Assembly: GCA_003254885.1 (NCBI GenBank)
Contig: QANT01005968.1
Coordinates: 16,354-80,353, forward strand
Length of the DNA stretch: 64,000 nt
DNA from: Purshia tridentata
Taxonomy: Eukaryota > Streptophyta > Magnoliopsida > Rosales > Rosaceae
Direction: 5' to 3'
The translations under genes were made by a program, and so were the position numbers. Of this stretch, positions 1-14,345 are shown one piece after another (the first letter of the stretch is position 1; each line of letters opens with the position of its first letter). The notes beneath the pieces were generated by a model. The model did no database searches and was not told the DNA's origin. It saw only the letters and a program-made list of their open reading frames with translations.

Positions 1-1527
1 CAGGATATCCCAGGCAGGCAATTTAGGTCTTAGAGAGTCGTCTTCATTTCCAGGTCCAGAAGAACTGCTACTTGGAGAAGTAACAGAGGTTAAAGACTGG
101 CTTCCTCTATTAATCTTTCGGAACATCATGTTAAGAAGCCCATCAACAATCTGATGGACAGGGGTTCCATGAACTAGACCAGAAAGAGTTGAGGCTATAC
201 ATGCTTGATGCTGCCGATACCAAACTTTCAACTTTGGAAATGAGTCCACAAATACAGGTTCTGGAGATGATGAACTTGCAACAGCAGACAGTCTCTGTCT
301 ATTTCGATCCTGGTGAACATTTCCAGAAGATACTAGGTAAGAGTTTCTTACTGATAGGAGGTATTCAGGTGTTAGTCGGGATGCAACAGTGGGGACATCT
401 CCCACCCCATGTTCCAGAGGAGGATGATTGAACCTCCATAGCTTCAAAAGAAGAGTAAATGCATTTGAAAACACAGCATGAGCAGAAATCTCTTCTCCCG
501 TTATTAGAGTCCAGGAGACATTAGGAACACATGACCCAAACACCTCACAAATTGGCATCAATGAACATGCAAGTTGTGGAACCTGACAAAAAAATTAAGA
601 AAACTAAATAACATTAGTTTAAAGATGATATGAAGGTCCAATCATTAACACAAACATCTCCCCACTCCCAAACCTAAAATAGTAATCAAAAGACACACAA
701 AGGCTTCTGGATTTTATAAAAGGAGAGACTTTGCCCCTTTCTTCTACTAGAACTGTGCACTGAAGTTTAGTGCAGTACAAACCCAATTCAATCCCCTCAA
801 ATAATACTTATTAGACCATAAATGTAGTGATCCTTTCCCTATCTATTTGAGCTACCTCCAACCCCCCCCCCCCCCCNCCCCTCTTTTTCAATCTTCCTGA
901 TTTTAGTAGCTAAGAATGATATTACTGGTTTTGAACCCACATGGTAAAAGAACCTCAAAAGCCAAACTGAATATTGAGGTATATAATTTAGTAACACTCA
1001 ATGTTGAAAGAGAATCAGGTAGGAGTGAAGGGTACTCACTCACTTATTTAAGATCTTACAAACCCTAACAATATTATTTTGTATCCTTCATGTTTTGTTA
1101 AGTAAAATCTAAACATACCAAGCCATGTAAAGAGAAAATCTGAACGCAGTCAACAGATGCTATTCCAACAATGAGGACGTTCAGCATTGGAGCATAACCA
1201 ATTAAATGGCTGTCACCCCCAGAATAATCAGTAGGAACTGGAGGAGACAATAATCTAATGATAAAATGAGCAGTATGTTCCTGCATACAATGTAAACCAT
1301 GAAGTAATTAGTAAAGTTGAGTGATTCAGAAAAAATGGAAACTCTTAGGATTCAAAAATGCCTTGTGCCATTGGGGACATAATTCAAAATAGGTTTAAAT
1401 ATGATAATTTTCTTTATTCACCTGTATATTCCATCCCCTAATAAGTGAAGCCCCACAAAAAATGGTAGCAGCAGATATCTTCTCATCATCTGATCCATTG
1501 ACTGCAACCCCAAATACTTTCTCGAGT

Positions 1528-1560
<33 letters not shown>

Positions 1561-1589
1561 ATTCAGTAGCTTAAATTCAGTAGCTTTAC

Positions 1590-1632
<43 letters not shown>

Positions 1633-4600
1633 AGCAACTGAAGACCAGGCTAGATTCAAAGAAGTTAAAAAGGAAATCTAAAAGTCATCTATCTACACAG
1701 AGTTCCCCTTTAATCTTATGTACACGAACTGCCATAGATATAGGAACCATAATGCTAATGGCCAAAGGTATAAGTATAACCATTCATATTCAAATTGGTT
1801 AGGTTCTTTAAGTTCTTGTGAACTAAATGAAAATCAGTGTCATACCTTCATCTTAACTAATGCATTAAGCAAAATTCCAAAATCGAGGACTTAGAAATCA
1901 CCAATTGATGGGCCACTCAGCAAAGTGGCAATTTGATTTAAGGAATCAATGCATAGTTACATACACCATAGAAATACACAACTGCCTATCTATATTTGAA
2001 AGAAGTAGTGTAGGAACGATTAAGCAGAGAGACCTAACAAACTTATGATATGAACTAATAAATTGTAACAAATTTAAGGGTGAGAGCTGGTATACCTTGA
2101 AGCAGGACTAGAAACCATAGCATTTATTATTGCTGGAGCAAGTGTAGCCCCTGACATAAATGATGACCAACCAGGCACTTGAGTTGGCACGCCATGAGGT
2201 AACTGGCTGATACGCCCATTAGCATAACCTGGCCAGGAATATGCAGATGTGTCCAGTAGATTTCTAGCAATACATGCCTCAACTATCAAATGACGCATGT
2301 TTCCAGCTGTAAACAAGCACATAGATCTAATATTAGAACGCCTAACAGATATACACTGAATCCACTAAACAAGACCCTAGATATCACTCACAAAAGTTGA
2401 TAGGCATTTCTTTCATACTGATGCACTCAAAGTATGCACTCCCAACACTGACACCTGAAAGAATCAGCATTGCTTTTGCAGCAGCCTGATTGGCAGCAGA
2501 AACAACAGATTGAGGTGGAGTCAGCAAACCCTGATAATCACCCAGCATTTGTAGGCTGGAGATTAAATCATAGCGGCGCTTTCCTGGAACCTCTTTGTCT
2601 TTCCAGTAATTGATGGAACCGCATTCTGTTTCGTTCAATGGTGCACTTTCCTCCTCCTCCTCAATCAGATCAGCAACCACAAGTGTTATGATACACAATA
2701 GCATGCATAACCGAGTGTCAAGGCGAGGCACAGGTCCCTCTATGGGGTCCCTTTCCTGACAATAAATAAAAAATTAAAATAAGAAACCGTAATTAGTGTA
2801 ATTCTTAGAAAAAAAAAAAAACATATGATTGTCACAGAAACCTATATGATAACATTGCTTCACTCAATACTATATAGAGTAAATCTGGTGCTAACTGTAA
2901 GAATTTAAGAATAATGAAGAATTTAGATTTATGTTCCAGAAATATAACCATTAAGACAGGAGAAAAAAATTTAATTCGGTCAAAATAAATACGAACCCTT
3001 TGAACAAGACGAAGAGCTGATATCCAAAGGCCTAAAAAGGTGTCATGCCAACTGGTGCCATTTATTGCTTGAAGGCTTTTAACCAAACCTACAAAGGAAA
3101 CCTTCCATTTTCATCTTTGCAGAAATTTGGTTTTGAAAGAACCAATAGTAATTTAAAATAACATTTCAAGCACAAGGGATAAAATCTGGGTTTACCAGTA
3201 ATTATTTCAACAGCACTTGTTGCATCAACTTGATATCCATCCATGGCATCTTCCAATACAAGATCAAGAGGAAGCCACAAACCAGAACGACTAGCCCCGT
3301 GGCACAAACCAGCAGAAGAAGCCAGAGACCCAGAAGCCATAACTGCATGAAACTTTTGTAAAGAGCTTGTTTTGCATTCTCGAGACAAAACGATGCGACT
3401 ATCTGAAGTCAACTCCATAAGAACCTCTGGAGTAAGGGTTTTTGAATTTCTTAATGCTAATGAGTTTGATGCAAGCAGCCGTAATTGCTGAATAAAACTT
3501 GTCCAATGTGCAGGCCTGAAAATTTGGGATGGCATGTTAAGCAATATCTTGCACTGACGGCAAAGATCAAGAAGGAAATTGATTAAGGTACTGGTGCGGA
3601 ACAATAGTATTTCAGGACTTACTGACAAATGGAATGAAATGAAAAAATAGAATCCATACAACTGACCTAAAATAAAGAGAATGAAATCTGTTGAGAGCAC
3701 GTTTAAAATATCCATGTACATATACAGCAATGTATTAGAGAATTTACTATAACTTGAATGCTAAGACAGCCCATCCAATGCTTGACAAAACCAGACATGA
3801 TAGTTGTGCATAATACTTTTATTTGCATAATATTAAAGAAGAATGAACAAAGTTTGAGAACAATCATTAAAGGGAGCAAGTAATTACAAGTTTTGGCGAG
3901 CCAAAAAAAGAATTCTTGAAGTTACTTTATTTTGAAGAAATTGCCCAATTATCTCAATGGCTATGACAGTATTTGCATCCTGAAATATCTCATTGTGTTC
4001 ATTTCTCTTCTCATAATAACTACCATGACAATCTATCTCCATTTCTTGAGGTTCAATTGCCCATCTGGACTTCTTTTCCAGGGTACCGTTCAACAACCCT
4101 TCATCAGCTAGTGATGCATCAAGCAAATGCCACACAGTTGAAAATAAAAACTCAACCACAAGAATCCCAGGTTCACTTGCTGGCAGACCAAATATCCGGG
4201 AAAGATGAAGAACAGTATCTACTGATTTCATGATCCTGTATGAAAAATATAGGTTAAAAATTCCAGAAATAATTGATAAGTTGATAACCATTAATATTGC
4301 GTTGTCAGTAAAATGTAGGCAATAATTGATCTGTATCAAAAATCAGGACTTACATTTGATAATTTGATCCATTTATCTGAGATTTAAGGGTAAAAATGTG
4401 TCTCTTAAGGAGTTCCATGTAAAGTCTATATGCCACCGGCTGGGAACATCGACGTGGAAAGACCCTGTGGAAAAAATGGTAGACAATTTCAAATAACAAT
4501 GTAGTACATTGTAATCCATAAATTGAATTGAGTTTACATTAGGATTTGTCCAAGCACATACACTTAAAAGCAGAAAATCATATGAAAGAATAGTACCATC

Positions 4601-5567
4601 AATATTGCATGGAGCAGAGAGTGCTATTTTCATTCGGTTGCAAGGAAATGTAGGGAATAACGACACCGAAAGTACAAACAATACAAACAATTAATGCATG
4701 AACTAGAGAATGAGAAGACCACTCAACTAAGCTCAATCCAATAAATTGGCTCATACTTTAGAGAGAATATCACATAATTTTTTCAAGACAAAAAATGAAG
4801 TGCAACAAGAAATAAGTCAACCCAACGCACCATTTGGTAATGTGGAAGAAAAGGTAACAAAAGTCTGAAATTGTTTTCAAAAAAGAAAGAGTATTTTTAA
4901 CAAAACAAGGACTAACTCCACTAGTCAACTGAACTTAACTCAACAAAATGATTCATTTGGCCAAGATTTCTTCTTTGTCTGAAACAACACAACATTACAA
5001 GATTAAGATTCTACTATTACTTCCTGGCCAAAAAAAAAAAGATTCTACTATTACTTTCCTTCCTCCATTTTCTAAGCAAACAACACAGAAAAGAAAACAG
5101 AGCGTTGCAGACCTGCTCATTAAAGAAAAAACTAAAGACCCATCAAAACACAGAGCAATGAATCAAACAGTGAGGGGAATATCTCAAGCAAAAGAATCCC
5201 ATTTCAAATAAAAAAAACCCGAACCCACCAAGGAAACTACACCCATTAACCAAAATCTTCAAACACCAAGTGTTTAAAACAAAAGTACAAACCTTGTTGA
5301 AAGCAGAGCAAGAACGAGCATAGGGGGCACGATCTTCAACATCAATGCCTTCTCTAGAAACTTCCACGCAGTGGGCACGTTGTTGTCCCAGCAAATGTAC
5401 GAGACCAAGACGTTGGCGAGCTCCACCGAGGGCAAAGACACTCCCCATGAGTTCAAGTTCGAGGACAACTGTATTGCCCACAGCAGAGGATCACTACCCT
5501 TTTGCTGGGCCACTTTGGTTAGCTCCACCACACTGTCCCAGATACTGGTTTGTGCGCAAACCTCCAT
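1..5567 (-). CDS. MED33A: Mediator of RNA polymerase II subunit 33A-like (REF4/RFR1 family), 5' part; continues past the left edge
   Basis: MED33 is a plant Mediator tail-module subunit. In Arabidopsis the paralogues REF4 and RFR1 restrain phenylpropanoid (lignin) gene expression in the nucleus. Ten exons join in frame: 5293-5567, 4354-4464, 3888-4235, 3196-3515, 2997-3088, 2392-2755, 2096-2306, 1422-1536, 1119-1280 and 1-582. They encode about 860 residues of a protein that is normally around 1,300, so the C-terminal third lies outside the window. Recognisable family segments include DPLLWAIQLSSNL, KKSRWAIEPQEMEID, LPHGVPTQVPGWSSFM and the helical-repeat stretch around SPPVPTDYSGGDSHLIGYAP. 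No stop or frameshift was seen. Start: the ATG at 5567 (MEVCAQ) matches the family start; the open frame upstream to 5765 looks like leader sequence. Oddities: a second copy of exon 1 lies at 6224-6498, and the acceptor before 1536 lacks a pyrimidine tract. REF4 versus RFR1 identity is from memory. Confidence 0.93.
877..877. other. Single N inside a poly-C run
   Basis: One ambiguous base in a run of about 20 C, within intron sequence of the MED33 gene. It probably marks unresolved homopolymer length. Confidence 0.8.
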
Positions 5568-5929
5568 GTCTGAGCCAGATTTGGAGACAGTTTTTTGGCT
5601 AGTTTTTATGTTGGGGGTGTTGGTAAAGAGCAGATCAGCAACAGCAAAGTTGGCGACTCTGAGTGAGTGAGACTGTGTGAGGGAGAGAGGTTTTGTCTGT
5701 TTTTGTTTTTTATTTTTTGAGTTGTGAAAATTGTCATTTAAATGGTGAGAAAATGAGAAAGTCAAACTGGGTAAGGGGTAATATTGGAATTGACATATTT
5801 GCTTTCATACATGGCAATAGCATGTGAGACGCTTGGAACAACAATTAACTGCTGTGGATACAGTGGATCTAGTATTTTAAATTTTAATCACTTTCATTAA
5901 TGTCTCTTTTTACTATTTTAACCCTGGTT

Positions 5930-5930
5930 N
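5930..5930. other. Single N at the junction of two near-identical ~0.95-kb copies
   Basis: The N sits exactly between the end of copy 1 and the start of copy 2 of the MED33 exon 1 region. It therefore reads as a contig join rather than one ambiguous base. Confidence 0.8.
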
Positions 5931-6223
5931 GATTTCTTCTTTGTCTGAAACAACACAACATTACATGATTAAGATTCTACTATTACTTTCCTTCCTCCAT
6001 TTTCTAAGCAAACAACACAGAAAAGAAAACAGAGCGTTGCAGACCTGCTCATTAAAGAAAAAACTAAAGACCCATCAAAACACAGAGCAATGAATCAAAC
6101 AGTGAGGGGAATATCTCAAGCAAAAGAATCCCATTTCAAATAAAAAAACCCCAACCCACCAAGAAAACTACACCCATTAACCAAAATCTTCAAACACCAA
6201 GAGTTTAAAACAAAAGTACAAAC

Positions 6224-6498
6224 CTTGTTGAAAGCAGAGCAAGAACGAGCATAGGGGGCACGATCTTCAACATCAATGCCTTCTCTAGAAACTTCCACGC
6301 AGTGGGCACGTTGTTGTCCCAGCAAATGTACGAGACCAAGACGTTGGCGAGCTCCACCGAGGGCAAAGACACTCCCCATGAGTTCAAGTTCGAGGACAAC
6401 TGTATTGCCCACAGCAGAGGATCACTACCCTTTTGCTGGGCCACTTTGGTTAGCTCCACCACACTGTCCCAGATATTGGTTTGTGCGCAAACCTCCAT
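6224..6498 (-). pseudogene. Second copy of MED33 exon 1 (probable assembly duplicate)
   Basis: This repeats coding exon 1 of the MED33 gene exactly 931 bases away, with the same ATG context and the same GT donor. It differs by one visible residue (TNIWD instead of TSIWD near residue 8). No other MED33 exon follows it before the first copy, so only one of the two exon 1 copies can head the downstream gene. Its upstream flank (beyond 6870) is the only unique upstream sequence, so copy 2 may represent the real promoter side and copy 1 the real intron side. Confidence 0.75.
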
Positions 6499-7602
6499 GT
6501 CTGAGCCAGATTTGGAGACAGTTTTTTGGCTAGTTTTTATGTTGGGGGTGTTGGTAAAGAGCAGATCAGCAACAGCAAAGTTGGCGACTCTGAGTGAGTG
6601 AGACTGTGTGTGGGAGAGAGGTTTTGTCTGTTTTTGTTTTTTATTCTTTGAGTTGCGAAAATTGTCATTTAAATGGTGAGAAAATGAGAAAGTCAAACTG
6701 GGTAAGGGGTAATATTGGAATTGATATATTTGCTTTCATACATACATGGCAATAGCATGTGAGACGCTTGGAACAACAATTAACTGCTGTGGATACAGTG
6801 GATGTGGATCTAGTATTTTAAATTTTAATCACTTTCATTAATGTCTCTTTTTACTATTTTAACCCTGGTTACTTCAGTATCACTATCTAGCAGAGGTTGA
6901 TCCATTTCATTTAAATAAGCTTTAAAATTGTCATTTTACATTATTTTTTAGATTTTCTGGTACTTACAAATGTCTGAGCCAAAGTCATGTCCCACCAATG
7001 TAGTAGGTATAAACAGAACCTATTGGATCCAACTCCAGAACTACTAAACTTTTCAGTGGGAGCTAAGCAAGGGCTGAATTGTAATCTTACTAGTTGCCTT
7101 TCTCACTATTGGGCTATGGGCCCAGCCTGGCCCACGAACGATCGCCAACGCAAAGGTCCAATGGGTTACCACTTGGAGGTCCTTAAATTATTATTTTATT
7201 ATTATTTTATTATTTTTGTTTCTGAATATTTTCATGGATAGAGTACTAGAAAAAGAAAAAGAAAAAGAAGAGTATTAGAAAAACCATAGTGGTTAGGGTA
7301 GGTGAAGATAAGGCCTTAAGGCCATAATATCCCCACTAGAGACTAGATTTTGTCCATCTCCATGACAAAGTGACATAGCATTGGCATATTGGGATTGCAT
7401 AGGCTCTTTAGGTATGGGAAGGTAACAAGTTTGGGAAGCTCTTGCTTTCTTGTCCCAGTCCTAGTTATGTAGTCAGCATACTATGCATATCCATGTGGGT
7501 AGGTAAGCATCGGTGCTTTCATCAGTACTAGGGGCCTTTTAGCCACTTGAAAATGAGATATTTAGGGTCATCCTTGTCATTAAGATAGTCTCCCAACAAA
7601 TA

Positions 7603-7778
7603 TGGTTCAACCTCCCACAAATTATTACGATTACTTGTCAAACCAAATTAAACAGTTTCCTTCACAAACAATATTTGGGTTATTCCTTTGGGGTTCAACC
7701 CCCCACAAATTATTATGATTACTTGTCAAACCAAATTAAACAGTTTCCTTCACGAACAATATTTGGGTTATCCCTTTG
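7603..7778. repeat. 88-bp direct tandem repeat, two copies
   Basis: The block beginning ggttcaacc, cacaaattatta and ending near atttgggtta, cctttgg occurs twice in a row with a period of 88 bp and only a few mismatches. It lies immediately left of the foldback element at 7779-8141. Confidence 0.85.
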
Positions 7779-8141
7779 GAGCACTTCAAGGTCACTTCAC
7801 TCTCTAAAATCACAATTTCAATAATATTAGTGTATGATTGAAACCGTTCACTTTTTGAATTACTTATTATAGATCATCTATGTAAAAAATCAACTCGATT
7901 GGTTATATAATTGTTGTCAATTAAATAGAAAAAATCAACAGTTTAGTAAAAAAATCACTTTTTAATTGAAAATCATTTATTTTTTTATATAATCGATAAG
8001 AGTTTTATAACCAAACGATTTCCGATTGATTTGATTTTTTGCAGAGGTAATCTTTAATAAGTGATCAAAGAAATAAACGGTTCCGATCATGCATAAACAT
8101 TGTCAAAATTATAATTTAGAGAAATAGGATGACCTTGAGGT
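7779..8141. mobile_element. Degenerate foldback MITE, same family as the element at 34294-34670
   Basis: Arms of roughly 170 bp form an imperfect inverted repeat. The left arm carries cttcaaggtca, accgttcac, aaaaaatcaactcgatt and the right arm carries the complements (gattgatttgatttttt, aacggt, gaccttgag). The inner arms are clearly similar to the better-preserved element at 34294-34670. Target duplication is not clear (ccctttgga against cccttaaag), so the ends are approximate. An outer inverted pair (tttagggtcatcctt near 7560 and aaggatgaccta near 8150) could mean a larger or nested element. Confidence 0.7.
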
Positions 8142-9595
8142 ACCCTTAAAGGATGACCTAAATATTGTTCTTCCTTCACTGTGAAAGGTTACAATGAGAG
8201 AAATTTACAGAGCACAACTATATGAGAAAAGGAGGAGAATCTAATTATGGAATATTTTGGGATATGATTAGTTGGGACTAATTTCTCTATCTGTACTGGT
8301 ATTTGGCACATAATTAAAGTTTTTAAACTATGAGTAGCATGAGTTTGTGAACCAATTAATGCTATTGCATTGGGATATATATGACTTGCAAGAAAGTGAG
8401 GTAGGTGAAATGGTCTAGTCATCTATGAGTAACTTCATCATGTAAGGTTCAAAGTTGTTATGATCTGATTTGAAGCTGGTAGAGTAGTGGGATAGGATAG
8501 GGTTAACAAAGCCATATGGTCGACATGGATGATGTAATTTGTAATTAAAAAAACTTCATGATTCTGATTCCCAGTCCTAATTACTTTATTGCAGACTGTG
8601 ATAAAAGGTTATTATCATTCTTTAATAGAGAGCAGAAACATTGGTCCAGGTGTGCCTCTCTCAAAAGAGGTTGCCTAACCATCACCAAAAACAAAGGCGG
8701 CCAAGGCAAGCAACCATCATTGGAACTATTGTGCTGCAAAGAAACCCATTAAAAAGGAATAACCATCACCCCTATCCAAATTTTGGTGCATGAATACTTG
8801 ATGGGGCACCTAATTATTACTAAAAAATTTGGATAATACTAAAAAATAAAAAACATAGAAGGTGGAGTTTTGGTGACCTAATATTGTGCCCTGGTCACCT
8901 CAAGCAGACACCAAACTGTGAGAGAGAGAGTGTGTGCTTTCTGTTTATTGGGTTTGCCTACCCTGGTCCCCTGGAGATGTTTACCACCAAAGGAGTGTCA
9001 TTGGGTGCATTAGCTTGTTGTTATGTGTGGGATGTGCCTCTTTATTTATTTATTTATTTATGGACAAAAAAAAGGTGTGGGATGTGCCTTCGACTTAAAG
9101 TGTGTGCCTCTTTTATACTAAAAGGTAAACAGACACTACTCAGATGATGACAATGAGTAACTTGTTCATCCAAGTGCTGAAAGGTTAGAAGTTCAACCAT
9201 AAGAGGAAATATACTTTTAGAATTTAAGCTGTTTAGCTCTAAATTAAGAAAACCATAAATTGTGATTTGCGACATGGATGAGGCTTAAGCATCAGCATCT
9301 TTTATGTTGTGTTTTAGAAACAAAAACAGAAAAAACCATGAATTCATATAAGCCAATAATACTGCAGATCATCATGCAAAGTTGCAAACTGTGTTATATT
9401 TACAATATCCAGAGTGCTTTTTGTTTTTAGCACTTCCACACTTCAGAATGCTGCTTTCCGAAAGGAAAAGGACTAGAGAGAGATCTTAACATAATCATTA
9501 TAATCGAGCAAAACTTTCATGTGACAGGTATATATACTCTATGTAACGAGTGTATATATTGCATGTGTTTTGTGATCACTAGAGTAAACGTCATG

Positions 9596-9640
9596 GATGT
9601 TCATTGAAGGGCACTTTGAAAGATGTTCATTGAAGGGCAC
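9596..9640. repeat. Short direct repeat, 19 bp twice
   Basis: The block gatgttcattgaagggcac (9596-9614, 9622-9640) is repeated with a 7-bp spacer. No function is apparent. Confidence 0.8.
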
Positions 9641-10314
9641 AACTTTTTCAAAGTTTCATCAATATCCGTCTGTCTGTCTGTCACCTTTTCTCTTGCCAAC
9701 CATAAGAGAGGTTCCACCTCCATAAAAATTCAGATCCCAATGGTGAATTACTCATGTCAGCAACCCTTAAAAAGAAAACTGGCTTAAGTACTACTTTTCA
9801 TTTTATTTACTCAGAAAAAGAAATAAAGTGCTACTACACGCATGTGTCACGACAGTGCACTCAAGCCATACTCATAATGCATATATATCACAATCACAGC
9901 ACTGATGAAAGCAGCGGAATCATGCACCATTTGCCAACAAAATCATGATATGGACATCCCACATTTCCACCTTATGGTAATGAATTTTGAATTATAGATA
10001 CATGATTCCTTTTTGATAATGACAAGCACTAAAGGTAACACAACAGAGAATGAATATCAGACTTAAAAAACTAACACTCCCACACTCCTCTTCAGAAGCG
10101 CAAATAACACCGTAATTACAACTAGCACTGTTATTTGCACTCCCACAGCGTACCGCAAATAGTATTCAAGGAGCACTGATATATTATCATTTCAGACTAT
10201 ACCATGATATCTTGGAAGAGAACATAAAATTTGTTACCATAAAGAATAGCAACAAAATTTTGATTCCAGTTCCAGCATCTCTAATTTACTGAATGAAGTA
10301 GCAACAAGTTGAGA

Positions 10315-14120
<3,806 letters not shown>

Positions 14121-14177
14121 TTTCACTGTGCTTCTTGTGTTTTTCAGTGAGTGACAGAGTGTGTATGGGGTAGAGAG

Positions 14178-14185
14178 AAACCCTA
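14178..14185 (+). promoter_or_regulatory. Telo-box (AAACCCTA) upstream of the RNR2 gene
   Basis: AAACCCTA lies 58 bp upstream of the RNR2 start codon. Telo-boxes are known in plant promoters and leaders of genes active in cycling cells. The motif is short, so position near a replication gene is the main support. Confidence 0.45.
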
Positions 14186-14337
14186 CAAAAACCTCCACAA
14201 GAAAACACCGAAGGGGTTGAATTTGATGGATAGCGTAGGACACAAGGCCGGTCGCTTTTATGATCAGAGAGATTTTTCATTCATTACTTAATTTAATTTA
14301 TTTTTGTTTGTTTTCGTGCATGGCTTGGTGGTTAATG

Positions 14338-14345
14338 TTTGGCGG
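14338..14345 (+). promoter_or_regulatory. E2F-like site (TTTGGCGG) upstream of the RNR2 gene
   Basis: TTTGGCGG fits the E2F consensus WTTSSCSS and lies 218 bp upstream of the RNR2 ATG. E2F sites are established regulators of plant RNR genes at the G1/S transition. One match only; binding is inferred. Confidence 0.5.

Larger units (their letters stand above)
4965..6870. repeat. Tandem near-identical repeat (965 + 940 bp) around MED33 exon 1, separated by one N
   Basis: Copy 1 is 4965-5929 and copy 2 is 5931-6870, with a single N at 5930. Both start at the same bases (gatttcttctttgtctg) and both end at accctggtt. Copy 1 runs into the N exactly at the end of the shared unit, and copy 2 starts right after it. 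Differences are a few substitutions and microsatellite-like indels, such as the extra cataca and gatgtg units in copy 2 and a 34-bp poly-A-containing insertion in copy 1. This is the pattern expected when two overlapping contig ends or haplotypes are joined without merging. A true tandem duplication is possible but less likely. Confidence 0.9.
6871..10314. other. Intergenic region between the MED33 and RNR2 genes
   Basis: No convincing gene is seen. Short open frames here lack family motifs and exon-like structure. The region holds an 88-bp tandem repeat (7603-7778), a degenerate foldback element (7779-8141), a short TTTA run near 9042-9061, a 19-bp direct repeat (9596-9614 and 9622-9640), and probably the 3' untranslated region of the RNR2 gene just above 10000. 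Confidence 0.6.

Noticed and set aside
3884-4339. Independent 151-residue gene on the minus strand
   Set aside because: It is MED33 exon 3888-4235 with intron read-through on both sides.
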